64,000 bases of DNA from positions 1-64,000 of the forward strand of contig NZ_FOQE01000007.1 of the NCBI RefSeq assembly GCF_900113675.1, in the 5' to 3' direction. Each line of letters starts with the position of its first letter. Position 1 is the stretch's first letter. Position numbers and translations under genes: made by a program. This DNA is from Pisciglobus halotolerans. Lineage in GTDB: Bacteria > Bacillota > Bacilli > Lactobacillales > Carnobacteriaceae. The notes under the pieces were generated by a model. That model did not search any database. It was given only the letters and a program-made list of their open reading frames with translations, and had not been told where the DNA came from. Positions 1 through 6,780 of this stretch are shown here, piece by piece.

Positions 1-35
1 CTATCCTTACCTAACCTATCCTTACCTAACCTAAC
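1..35. repeat. 15-bp tandem repeat inside the replication gene
   Basis: The unit CTATCCTTACCTAAC occurs at 1-15 and 16-30, followed by a partial CTAAC. It encodes RLGKD repeats on the minus strand and may continue left of the window. Phage origins often sit inside the replication-protein gene, so iterons are possible, but two copies do not prove that. Confidence 0.6.
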
Positions 36-419
36 CTGTGTATCCATTTGGTATACCGTTGGTATGTCATCTGGTATACCAAGCTCATATTGACCATTTT
101 CTTTTTGATTTAATTGATTTTTTTCCTCCGTATAAACAGTTTCGTTATAACGGTCAGATCGAATGTAATTGTGTATTTTCCAATCTTTAATCACTACAAC
201 TCCGCTTTCAAAAGGGATGATGAATTCTTTAGCCATTAGTAGCTTTAAATCATCTTCACTTGCTCCAACCATTCTTCTAATAGTTTTTACGTTGCCTATA
301 AAACCATCATCATCTGCACTCATATTTAAATGGAAATATAAGCATTGTGTCGACATAGGCATGTCAAGAAACATGTCTGTTTCAGTTATTTTTTTGCTAA
401 ACATTCTTCTTTGAGCCAT
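1..419 (-). CDS. Phage replisome organiser / DnaD-like replication protein (partial, N-terminal part)
   Basis: I translated this open frame by hand: it starts at ATG 419 (MAQRRMFSKKITETDMFLDM) and runs off the window edge after about 139 residues. The opening matches the N-terminal domain of phage replisome organisers, a winged-helix DNA-binding domain with a central acidic SADDDGF segment. The start has a good ribosome site (AGGAAAGGA). These proteins bind the phage origin and recruit host helicase. It is last in view of the operon exonuclease-recT-ssb-HNH. The visible end runs into a short repeated RLGKD tract encoded by a 15-bp tandem repeat. The C-terminal part is not visible. Confidence 0.85.
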   Translation of the reverse strand, partial: MAQRRMFSKKITETDMFLDMPMSTQCLYFHLNMSADDDGFIGNVKTIRRMVGASEDDLKLLMAKEFIIPFESGVVVIKDWKIHNYIRSDRYNETVYTEEKNQLNQKENGQYELGIPDDIPTVYQMDTQVRLGKDRLGKD

Positions 420-467
420 ATTGTTTTCCTTTCCTAAAGTCTGTTCTTATAAAATTCGATTTAACTT

Positions 468-1025
468 TTAGTCACTAATCCAATTGCTATCCCTTTTTAA
501 AGGAATATAAATAAAATAATCATTGAGAACTAATTTTCCTTTTTTTAACATTCCGCTTAAATATCCTGGATTTTTCCCTAAAAACTCGCTGGCTTTTGAA
601 AGACTTCTAAAGTAATAAGGTTTAAAAGTTTTTTTATCAACTAAAACCAAATTCATTGCGGGAATCAATCGATTATCAAACGCGTGGTTATTATTCTCAG
701 TATGATTACACCACTCAAGATTAGAAACGTTATTATTCTTTGGGTTTCCATCGATATGGTTAATTGATTCCTTGCTTTCTACTTTAGGCAAGAAGGTTAA
801 AGCAACTAAACGATGAACTAACCAATCTTTGTGCTCCCCGTCTTTCCATAAAGATACTCTCACGTCTCTACCTCTTGGAGTTTTATCTTTTAAATATCTT
901 TGTTTCCATACTCTCTTTTCATATCTGGCATTTGAGGTTATCTTTCCTTCTTTAGTCCTTACTCGTCCAAATGTGCTGACTTCATATAAACCTTCATACC
1001 CAGGTATATCATTCCACAATTCCAT
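468..1025 (-). CDS. NUMOD4/HNH homing endonuclease
   Basis: The 185-residue protein opens with a NUMOD4 motif (WNDIPGYEGLYEVS, residues 4-17), followed by an HNH_3 core (HRLVALTFLP, then INHIDGNPKNNNVSNLEWC) and a C-terminal helix-turn-helix-like segment (SKASEFLGKNPGYLSGMLKK). This is a free-standing homing endonuclease that cuts intron-less or endonuclease-less alleles of a nearby site. The start has GGAGATGAT upstream. It lies 14 bp after ssb and before the replisome organiser, so it is co-transcribed with replication genes. It is probably a selfish passenger rather than a phage function. Confidence 0.88.
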   Translation of the reverse strand: MELWNDIPGYEGLYEVSTFGRVRTKEGKITSNARYEKRVWKQRYLKDKTPRGRDVRVSLWKDGEHKDWLVHRLVALTFLPKVESKESINHIDGNPKNNNVSNLEWCNHTENNNHAFDNRLIPAMNLVLVDKKTFKPYYFRSLSKASEFLGKNPGYLSGMLKKGKLVLNDYFIYIPLKRDSNWISD

Positions 1026-1039
1026 ATAATCATCTCCGA

Positions 1040-1462
1040 TCAGAAAGGCAGAAAATCATCATTAATATCTATTGCATTACTGCCGCTTTCAAAATGATTA
1101 GACGTATAATCGTTTTTTTGATAAGGACTTGTTTGACTATTTTCTTTTTTGCTGTCTAAGAATGTAACGCTTTGCACCACTACTTCAGTCATGTAGACAC
1201 GCTGCCCTTCGTTGTTCTCATAGTTTCTTGTTTGTATATTGCCTTCTACGCCAACTTGCGAACCTTTTCTGGTATAATCGCCTAAAAGTTCTGCAGTTTT
1301 GTTCCAAGCGACGCAGTTAATAAAATCCGCTTCTGGTTGTCCTTCTTTTTTATATTTCCTGTTAACGGCTAACGTAAAGTTTGCGACTGACTTACCAGTT
1401 TGCGTTGAACGTAAATCCGCATCTTTCGTTAACCTTCCAATTAGAACGACATTATTTATCAT
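1040..1462 (-). CDS. ssb: Single-stranded DNA-binding protein
   Basis: The 140-residue protein has the OB fold start (MINNVVLIGRLTKDADLRST) and the acidic tip DDFLPF that recruits partner proteins. It coats single-stranded DNA during phage replication and recombination. The start overlaps the end of recT by 11 bp and its ribosome site (GAGGTAAAAG) lies inside recT, so the two are translationally coupled. Family identity is secure. This is a phage paralogue, separate from the host ssb. Confidence 0.95.
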   Translation of the reverse strand: MINNVVLIGRLTKDADLRSTQTGKSVANFTLAVNRKYKKEGQPEADFINCVAWNKTAELLGDYTRKGSQVGVEGNIQTRNYENNEGQRVYMTEVVVQSVTFLDSKKENSQTSPYQKNDYTSNHFESGSNAIDINDDFLPF

Positions 1463-2303
1463 CTGCTTTTACCTCTTTCATTGGCGGCTGCATATCGTTA
1501 AATAGTTGTACTTCACCATCATCATTTACATAAGTCACATCATTCGGATCTGATTCATCTTCGATCACTTCAGCTGTTTTCAACTCTTTTGTTTCTTCGT
1601 CGATTTCTTGCACTGTACCGTCTTTTGTAGTTGCTGTTTGCATTTCGATAGAAAGAACACCCCATTTTGATAGCATATTGCGCAGCACCGTCTTTTTAGC
1701 CATAGCATCAAAGTCTGACTTCCAAACGCTACCAGATTTGCTGAAACGACGTCTATGCGCTTCAATTTCTTGTTTTGTCCAATAAACTGTTTTTTCAAAA
1801 CCGTTTACCAATTTGAAATAACCAACATAACCAATAACTTCATTCGATGTTCTGCCGTTAGAATCAAATTCAAACTCTTCTGTCAGCCGGTTCCAGGACT
1901 TTAACTCTCCTTCATAAACTTCGATAACATTTAAGGACAAATATTGCCCAGAACGCTGTGCTAACTGAATATATCCCTTATACCCCAATTGGAAAGTTGC
2001 TTTATTTCCGTATGGAATGATCCAGGCATATCCCAAGTTTTTATCGATTGGCAAATCAAGAGTTGCCGCTACCATTGCTGAAGTTGCTACTGACATCGGT
2101 TCGCATTTTGATAGATTCCGATCATTGCTGACAAGATTTAGAAGACTTGTCGTGAACCCTGGAGCTTTGTCTTGCAATACATCATTAAACTTTTGTTTCA
2201 TTTGGTTGGTGTTAAGAAGTCCTTTTAAATTTAATTGATTAGCATTTACTGCTCCGCTGTTTTGAGTTTGCATTTGGTTTTTAATCAAGTTTGTCGTTGC
2301 CAT
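1452..2303 (-). CDS. recT: RecT family single-strand annealing protein
   Basis: The 283-residue protein has RecT features: a low-complexity N terminus, then the conserved core around CEPMSVATSAMVAATLDLP, GYAWIIPYGNKATFQLGYKG and DFDAMAKKTVLRNMLSKWG. The C terminus is acidic. It anneals complementary single strands made by the partner exonuclease encoded just upstream at 2305-3249, forming a Red/RecET-like pair with SSB next in the operon. The gap to the exonuclease gene is 1 bp, indicating tight coupling. Confidence 0.94.
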   Translation of the reverse strand: MATTNLIKNQMQTQNSGAVNANQLNLKGLLNTNQMKQKFNDVLQDKAPGFTTSLLNLVSNDRNLSKCEPMSVATSAMVAATLDLPIDKNLGYAWIIPYGNKATFQLGYKGYIQLAQRSGQYLSLNVIEVYEGELKSWNRLTEEFEFDSNGRTSNEVIGYVGYFKLVNGFEKTVYWTKQEIEAHRRRFSKSGSVWKSDFDAMAKKTVLRNMLSKWGVLSIEMQTATTKDGTVQEIDEETKELKTAEVIEDESDPNDVTYVNDDGEVQLFNDMQPPMKEVKADDK

Positions 2304-2304
2304 A

Positions 2305-3249
2305 TTATTCGATCTCCTTTATTTGTAGTTTTCTGTATGAGTTTTCTTTTGAATATTTTTCGTATACATCAGGTTGCTCTGCTTTTAGTTTTCTCGCGTC
2401 TAAACGATTAGTAGCTATTGTTTTCCAAGTAATTATTCTCTTAGGACTAATCGCTGTATTCGCACTTGCTTCTCCCAACTTTTTCTTCAGGTCATTTTCA
2501 ATAGCTTTCTTGCTTGTTTCTAGCTGCTTGATGCTCTCTTTCAACTCCTCAAGAGTATCTAGAGCTTCATCTGTATCTCTATGCAGCAGAAGCTCTTCTG
2601 AGCCTTCTTCGTGATAACGTTGGTTGATAAAATCAGTTGTCGCATCGCTGCCGTCAATCGCTGGCGCAATGTTCTTTTTCACATTTACTTCCCAAAAATC
2701 TGTTAAACGAGCTTCGACTAAATCAATCAGCTCTTGATCTCGTTCCACTTTTTTCCATATGAACTTATTTCCGCCAATCAATGCAGCGATGTAGCAATAG
2801 TCATAGTCTAAAATGTTCATATAATGCTGTATTTGGAGAATGTAAGCCGTTGGTATCTCTTCATCTGTCCATTCATTTCTAAGCCATTCTGAAGCTGTTT
2901 TGCACTCAAGGAAGGCCCTTTCTCCAATAACCGCTCGATCAATGTTTGCTGAAAGGAATGGTTTTTCTTTTTTGAAGTGCATTTTATTATCATTTCTTAC
3001 TTTGATTCCAGTTCGTCTGGTAAATTCTTCTGCTACCACTTGTTCTAAGATGTTTCCAAAATGTGCTGCTTCGCTTGGCTCGTCATCTTCTATTTCAATT
3101 TGTCCTGTCTTATCGAGCCAGATCTGATAAGGGCTACGATACTTGTTAAATCCTAAAATTGCGCTAACGTCTGATCCACCGATAGACTTCCTGCGCTGCG
3201 ATAGCCAATCATAGTAAGTCATATCTAAAGTGCTTATTTTATCTGTCAC
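2305..3249 (-). CDS. YqaJ-type viral recombinase exonuclease
   Basis: The 314-residue protein belongs to the YqaJ/lambda-exonuclease nuclease fold: RRKSIGGSDVSAILGFNKYRSPYQIW (within residues 15-40) and the catalytic-type FLECKTAS motif near residue 114. A coiled-coil region (about 220-260) follows the nuclease domain. It digests one strand to feed RecT. It appears to start at GTG 3249, overlapping the preceding stop as GTGA, with AGAGGTGGA as ribosome site. Confidence 0.9.
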   Translation of the reverse strand: MTDKISTLDMTYYDWLSQRRKSIGGSDVSAILGFNKYRSPYQIWLDKTGQIEIEDDEPSEAAHFGNILEQVVAEEFTRRTGIKVRNDNKMHFKKEKPFLSANIDRAVIGERAFLECKTASEWLRNEWTDEEIPTAYILQIQHYMNILDYDYCYIAALIGGNKFIWKKVERDQELIDLVEARLTDFWEVNVKKNIAPAIDGSDATTDFINQRYHEEGSEELLLHRDTDEALDTLEELKESIKQLETSKKAIENDLKKKLGEASANTAISPKRIITWKTIATNRLDARKLKAEQPDVYEKYSKENSYRKLQIKEIE

Positions 3250-3500
3250 TTAGATCCACCTCTTGAGCCATAATTTATGCAAAAGGCCTCAAAAACTTCT
3301 TCGGGTAAATCAACTTGGATATCCTTATCTATCAAATAGTTATCATGAACTTCATTTTTAGGTTCCCAGTAAATCTGAACACGTTTTTCATTTGTATAGG
3401 CATGATCATATCGTTCTACTACAAATGAATCACCAAACTCGTCCGTTAGCTTATAGCCATTTTCATATTCGCTAATTAGAGGATAACTTTTTGTTTCCAT
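3246..3500 (-). CDS. Small acidic phage protein of unknown function
   Basis: The 84-residue product (METKSYPLISEYENGYKLTD...) has no domain I recognise. It is acidic and rich in aromatic residues, with no membrane segment. It overlaps the exonuclease gene by 4 bp, so it is certainly part of the recombination operon. No function is proposed. Confidence 0.7.
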   Translation of the reverse strand: METKSYPLISEYENGYKLTDEFGDSFVVERYDHAYTNEKRVQIYWEPKNEVHDNYLIDKDIQVDLPEEVFEAFCINYGSRGGSK

Positions 3501-3552
3501 TTTCTTATCACTCCTATTTTTGGTATACTTTACTTACAAATGATTTTTTATC

Positions 3553-3587
3553 GACTAATTGGATGGCCGTCCGATTAGTCTTTTTTT
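3553..3587 (+). terminator. Plus-oriented hairpin and T-run inside the early operon
   Basis: GACTAAT (3553-3559) pairs with ATTAGTC (3574-3580), with inner GGA/TCC pairs, followed on the plus strand by seven T. This is a textbook intrinsic terminator, but for transcripts running against the operon. Its right arm overlaps the stop codon of the minus-strand gene 3575-3772. Confidence 0.6.
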
Positions 3588-3772
3588 GTTTTCTTTTTTC
3601 TTTCTATCCGCATTGGTTCCGGCATCAGATCTCTCGAAAATGTACTTCTATCTTTGTCTGTACGTGGTGTTGGAAATTTTATTTGCATCCACCGATGAAG
3701 CTCTTCAGGCTCGATTGATTCTTTATAAACATTCTTCGTGTTGAGTCCGATCAATTGATATCTCTTATTCAA
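3575..3772 (-). CDS. Small basic phage protein of unknown function
   Basis: The 65-residue product starts at TTG 3772 (MNKRYQLIGLNTKNVYKES) and ends in a lysine-rich tail. It overlaps the upstream gene's stop (TTGA), and GAGAGGCGAG upstream can act as ribosome site. No known domain is seen. A positively charged C terminus may suggest nucleic-acid contact, which is a guess only. Confidence 0.6.
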   Translation of the reverse strand: MNKRYQLIGLNTKNVYKESIEPEELHRWMQIKFPTPRTDKDRSTFSRDLMPEPMRIERKKKTKKD

Positions 3773-4023
3773 TTTTCTCGCCTCTCATCATTTTGAAACA
3801 TAAATTTTATATGTTCTGTCAATATCTGTTTAAAAGCTTCTGCTATATAAGGCAAGTGCGATGGTTGTATACTGCTAGGAGAATGAGTTTCAGCTCTTAC
3901 ACCATCATCTTTCACGGTTATCATGACGAAAGATTCATCGTCGCTTAATTTATTGATTGTTTCTTTCATGTTTTCGATAATCTGTTCTTTTTCTGCATCG
4001 ATTACGATTTTGTTATTTTTCAT
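3769..4023 (-). CDS. Small phage protein of unknown function
   Basis: I place the start at ATG 4023 (MKNNKIVIDAEKEQIIENMK, 84 residues) because AAGGGAG lies just upstream and the gene for a small membrane protein (4020-4175) ends in an ATGA overlap there. A longer reading from 4104 would lie wholly inside that other gene. The product is a mixed helix/strand acidic protein without a recognised domain. Confidence 0.65.
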   Translation of the reverse strand: MKNNKIVIDAEKEQIIENMKETINKLSDDESFVMITVKDDGVRAETHSPSSIQPSHLPYIAEAFKQILTEHIKFMFQNDERREN

Positions 4024-4175
4024 AAGCTGCTCCCTTCTACCCAACCGACTATAGTTATTAAAATGACTATCCCAACAACACTTAGAATGTCGCTTACCTT
4101 CCACTCACTTTCGCTTAAATATTTGGTGTTAATTGCATTGCTGACTGTTCTTAATTTATTTGATAATTTCATCAT
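4020..4175 (-). CDS. Small phage membrane protein (51 aa)
   Basis: I read this short gene directly from the sequence. ATG 4175 follows GGAGGT with ideal spacing, and the frame gives MMKLSNKLRTVSNAINTKYL, ending in a hydrophobic stretch (ILSVVGIVILITIVGWV) just before the C terminus. The stop overlaps the next start as ATGA. A single-pass membrane protein of unknown role is the likely product. Confidence 0.7.
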   Translation of the reverse strand: MMKLSNKLRTVSNAINTKYLSESEWKVSDILSVVGIVILITIVGWVEGSSL

Positions 4176-4176
4176 G

Positions 4177-4473
4177 CTACCTCCAGACTCTTTTAAAATT
4201 ATCTTTTAGCCAACGACGCATGGGTGCTTTATTAAACTTCCAATGCTCTCCATTCTCGGGATATGAAACAAAGCTTTCAAGTTCGTCACGAAATGGATAC
4301 AGCAATTGTTCTTTAATTGTTTTTGGACTCTTAATATCAGTTTCTTTCATCAACCATTTCAAGTTACCAACTACATCTTCATTTTTTTCTTGCAGCTGTA
4401 AATATTCGACCTTCTTAACAAGAATCATGTCTTCAGGAATGGTGATGATGATTTTTGATTCTAGTTGTTGCAT
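4177..4473 (-). CDS. DUF771-like phage protein
   Basis: The 98-residue protein has the layout of the DUF771 family of Firmicutes phages: an N-terminal strand region (IIITIPEDMILV), a helix, a segment that reads like a DNA-binding helix-turn-helix, and a C-terminal block ending in GEHWKFNKAPMRRWLKDNF. The ribosome site AAAGGAGTGA fits the ATG. Members lie in early regions and are suspected DNA-binding accessory proteins, but no function is established here. Confidence 0.72.
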   Translation of the reverse strand: MQQLESKIIITIPEDMILVKKVEYLQLQEKNEDVVGNLKWLMKETDIKSPKTIKEQLLYPFRDELESFVSYPENGEHWKFNKAPMRRWLKDNFKRVWR

Positions 4474-4574
4474 TAGAAATCACTCCTTTACTATTCATTT
4501 TGTTGTTTAACGGTGAGATAATTGCCTTATCAGCGAGTGGTCCGCTGAAATAACTTAAGCGAGGTGATAGATAT

Positions 4575-4799
4575 ATGGTCTCTTATAATCAAGATAAAGA
4601 GTTCAAAGAACAATTTCTTGATAACTACGATTCTTTGTTTGAAGATGTAGCTTCTTCCTTTTCTGAAGCTATAAGCAATCCCGCTATGACTGATGAGCAA
4701 AGAAAAGAAGTTATTAAGAAAAACATCATAACTACAGTTCTTATGAGCAACGTTTATTGGAAAGAAGAAATAGTGTTCGACCGCTCTAAAGGTCAATAG
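4575..4799 (+). CDS. Small plus-strand phage protein of unknown function
   Basis: The 74-residue frame (MVSYNQDKEFKEQFLDNYDS...) has AGGTGA upstream of its ATG and a plausible acidic helical composition. It reads against the surrounding early operon and overlaps the 3' end of 4786-4929 by 14 bp. A 5-bp stem-loop (CAGCG/CGCTG, 4531-4547) lies in front. Coding status is likely but not proven; the reverse-strand frame looks like a shadow. Confidence 0.55.
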   Translation: MVSYNQDKEFKEQFLDNYDSLFEDVASSFSEAISNPAMTDEQRKEVIKKNIITTVLMSNVYWKEEIVFDRSKGQ

Positions 4800-4929
4800 T
4801 TCTCAAAGCTATTTCATTAGCTCTGGACGCTTTTTTAACTGCGATAGATGCTTTTTTTCTTTCTTTTATAACCTTCACGGCTACCCCAATAGCTGTGAGG
4901 GTTATTGTTGTTAGTAGTAGTTTTTTCAT
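4786..4929 (-). CDS. Small phage membrane-anchored basic peptide (47 aa)
   Basis: This gene is found by reading the minus strand from ATG 4929, which has GGAGGT eight bases upstream. The product starts MKKLLLTTITLTAIGVAVKV, a single membrane segment, then a strongly basic helix (KERKKASIAVKKASRANE). It sits 2 bp after the antirepressor gene in the same operon. Function is unknown. Confidence 0.65.
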   Translation of the reverse strand: MKKLLLTTITLTAIGVAVKVIKERKKASIAVKKASRANEIALRTIDL

Positions 4930-4931
4930 GG

Positions 4932-5648
4932 TTAAACCTCCATTTCAATTTGTGTATTTAGCTGTTTTATTTTGTATGCTAATTCCATCGAAGGAAGCCA
5001 CATCTCAGCCATTTGCATTGCTTCTTCAAATTTGAGTTTTGGAATTTCTTCATAACTCGCTACTTCAAAAGCATTTTTTAAAGCTCTCCAGTGTTCAGCA
5101 ATCGCTACTCTATATAGTTCTTTGTATGCGTTCGACTTCTTGCCGCCTACCGCATTCATTGCATTTTTACGAACCAGTCTTGAAAGTTCTGCTTTTTGTC
5201 TTCTGCTCAAGTCGATTTCAAGTTTCAACTCTTCGACATCATCAGAAACAGTATTCAACCGCTTTTTAATTTCTTTTTGATTTTCTAAAGTAGCGATCAT
5301 GATATCTTCTTGGGACATGGGAGATTGATATTTTCCTGTTTTTCTAATAGTTGGAAGAACTTCACTTGTCACCCAACGTTTAAATCGTTTCGCTTTATCT
5401 AACTTCGATCCAAAAACTAAAGCATACATGCCTGATTCATTGATAATAGTCATATTTCTCATTTGACCTGATGCACTGATTTGGTGCATCAGCTTATCCT
5501 CTTCATCAATGTGATTTCTGATAGCATTGTCAGGACGCTCATATCCAAGAACTTCAGCAACATCTTTCCCCACAAACCAAAGTTCATCATCAATTAATTG
5601 TGTTCTTACTTCCTGTTCTTCAAAATTGAATATTTTTAACTCATTCAT
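4932..5648 (-). CDS. Phage antirepressor (Bro-N plus ORF6C domains)
   Basis: The 238-residue protein has a Bro-N domain (about residues 5-105, with DDELWFVGKDVAEVLGYERP and RWVTSEVLPTIRKTG) and a C-terminal ORF6C-like domain (about 140-230). Such antirepressors relieve CI repression or regulate early genes. The start codon overlaps the cro stop (TAATG), so the two are coupled, as is common right after cro. Confidence 0.9.
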   Translation of the reverse strand: MNELKIFNFEEQEVRTQLIDDELWFVGKDVAEVLGYERPDNAIRNHIDEEDKLMHQISASGQMRNMTIINESGMYALVFGSKLDKAKRFKRWVTSEVLPTIRKTGKYQSPMSQEDIMIATLENQKEIKKRLNTVSDDVEELKLEIDLSRRQKAELSRLVRKNAMNAVGGKKSNAYKELYRVAIAEHWRALKNAFEVASYEEIPKLKFEEAMQMAEMWLPSMELAYKIKQLNTQIEMEV

Positions 5649-5902
5649 TAGATTGCCTCCTCTTCTCTTTTACGTTTTATAGTACGAATTAAATCGTACC
5701 TTTTGCCTAAAAAAATATTATCTACAGGCATTTGATAAAGTTTAGATAATTCTTTGAGCACTCTCAACGGGATGTCTGAAGAATCATTTTCATACTTGTA
5801 TAGAGTTTGTTTGTGCATGCCTAGTATTTTTGCTGCTTCTTCACCAGAAAGACCTGCGTTTTCTCTAGCTGCTCTCAAAGAGATTTCGATCATTTTTTTC
5901 AC
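5648..5902 (-). CDS. Cro-like XRE-family repressor
   Basis: The 84-residue protein has one helix-turn-helix (residues 16-40: GLSGEEAAKILGMHKQTLYKY). It is the first gene of the early operon, divergent from CI, which is the Cro position. It is expected to compete with CI for operators in the switch region. Its coding sequence carries a palindrome identical in core to the intergenic operator (see 5682-5699). Confidence 0.88.
   Translation of the reverse strand: MKKMIEISLRAARENAGLSGEEAAKILGMHKQTLYKYENDSSDIPLRVLKELSKLYQMPVDNIFLGKRYDLIRTIKRKREEEAI
5682..5699. promoter_or_regulatory. Intragenic operator O3 within cro
   Basis: GTACGA-ATTAAA-TCGTAC is a perfect inverted repeat inside the 3' part of cro. 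On the minus strand its 16-bp core, TACGATTTAATTCGTA, is identical, spacer included, to the plus-strand core of the operator at 5931-5948. It encodes residues YDLIRT of Cro. Confidence 0.7.
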
Positions 5903-5925
5903 CTCTCTCTTAACCTTGTAACTTT

Positions 5926-5954
5926 ATTATATACGATTTAATTCGTATTGTAAA
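5926..5954 (-). promoter_or_regulatory. Early promoter PR with operator O1 in its spacer
   Basis: On the minus strand TTTACA (5954-5949) and TATAAT (5931-5926) are 17 bp apart. The inverted repeat ATACGA-TTTAAT-TCGTAT (5931-5948) fills that spacer, so a bound repressor would exclude RNA polymerase. It drives cro, the antirepressor and the replication genes. Confidence 0.82.
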
Positions 5955-5971
5955 CAACTAAATTTAAAAAA

Positions 5972-6025
5972 ATACGATTTTTTTCGACTTTTTATGTTTA
6001 CTTAAACAAAAAACAATAGTATTAT
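5972..6025 (+). promoter_or_regulatory. CI maintenance promoter PRM with degenerate operator O2
   Basis: TTTACT (5997-6002) and TATTAT (6020-6025) are 17 bp apart, followed by a very strong ribosome site (AAAGGAGGTGA) for CI. The imperfect operator ATACGA-N6-TCGACT lies at 5972-5989, just upstream of the -35 box. That is a position where CI could activate its own gene. Activation is inferred only. Confidence 0.72.
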
Positions 6026-6052
6026 ATAGGTATAGATAAAGGAGGTGATTTT

Positions 6053-6712
6053 ATGGCAAGAGGAGAATTAACTCCCATAGATAAAGAACATAGAGAAATA
6101 ATTTCTAATAAAATAAATGAATTGTTAGAAGAAACAGGTAGAAAACAAATCGATTTAAGTAAGTTTACCGGAATACCTAGAAGTACTATAACGGGATATG
6201 TAAAGGGAACTTCAACGCCGAACCCAGGCAACGTACAAAAGATAGCTAACTTCTTTAATGTTAAAAAATCAGATATTGATCCTAGATATACTACTGGAAC
6301 ACCATCTAATGTTGTAGAAGTTTCGAAAGTGATACCTATCCCTATATTAGGAACAATCGCTTGCGGTGAACCAATCACAGCAGAAGAAAATATAGAAGGC
6401 TATAAAGAAAGGACAGTAGATGATCTACCGTCCGGAGAATTGTTCTATTTGAATGCTAAAGGTGATAGTATGTGGCCGACTATTTCAAACGGATCACTTG
6501 TTCTATGTAAGCAGCAACCAGATGTGGAAAGTGGAGAAATCGCTGCTGTGCTCGTTAACGATGATACAGAGGCCACGCTTAAACGGGTAAGAAAAGTAAG
6601 CGATATGATCATTTTGGAACCGATAAACGATGATTATGATCCTTACATTATAAATGAAAAGAACCCCGCCCGGATCGTGGGCAAGGCTCTCGAAGTGGTA
6701 AGTAAATTGTAA
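6053..6712 (+). CDS. CI-like phage repressor with S24 autoprotease domain
   Basis: The 219-residue protein has an XRE helix-turn-helix (about 31-56: KQIDLSKFTGIPRSTITGYV) and a LexA/CI-type S24 peptidase domain (about 95-215). A Cys104-Gly105 pair is the likely self-cleavage bond; Ser139 in KGDSMWP and Lys177 in EATLKRV form the dyad. It keeps the prophage silent and is inactivated by RecA-assisted self-cleavage during the SOS response. It is divergent from cro across a 150-bp switch. Confidence 0.93.
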   Translation: MARGELTPIDKEHREIISNKINELLEETGRKQIDLSKFTGIPRSTITGYVKGTSTPNPGNVQKIANFFNVKKSDIDPRYTTGTPSNVVEVSKVIPIPILGTIACGEPITAEENIEGYKERTVDDLPSGELFYLNAKGDSMWPTISNGSLVLCKQQPDVESGEIAAVLVNDDTEATLKRVRKVSDMIILEPINDDYDPYIINEKNPARIVGKALEVVSKL

Positions 6713-6723
6713 TGTAATTATAT

Positions 6724-6756
6724 TATACCTTGCGGATTTGCCGTCTGCAAGGTATA
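6724..6756. other. Perfect 10-bp stem-loop after the CI gene
   Basis: TATACCTTGC (6724-6733) pairs with GCAAGGTATA (6747-6756) around a 13-base loop. No T-run follows on the plus strand, so it is not a clear terminator. It could slow or process read-through from CI into the Ltp-like gene 6781-7368. Confidence 0.5.
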
Positions 6757-6780
6757 TAAAATAAAAAAGGAGTGGTATAA

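Noticed and set aside
4530-4796. Minus-strand frame of 88 codons opposite 4575-4799
   Set aside because: No ribosome site, unlikely composition (Phe/Ile/Tyr-rich) and it is the shadow of a better plus-strand gene.
6724-6756. Intrinsic terminator after the CI gene
   Set aside because: The stem is perfect but no T-run follows on either strand; kept only as a stem-loop.
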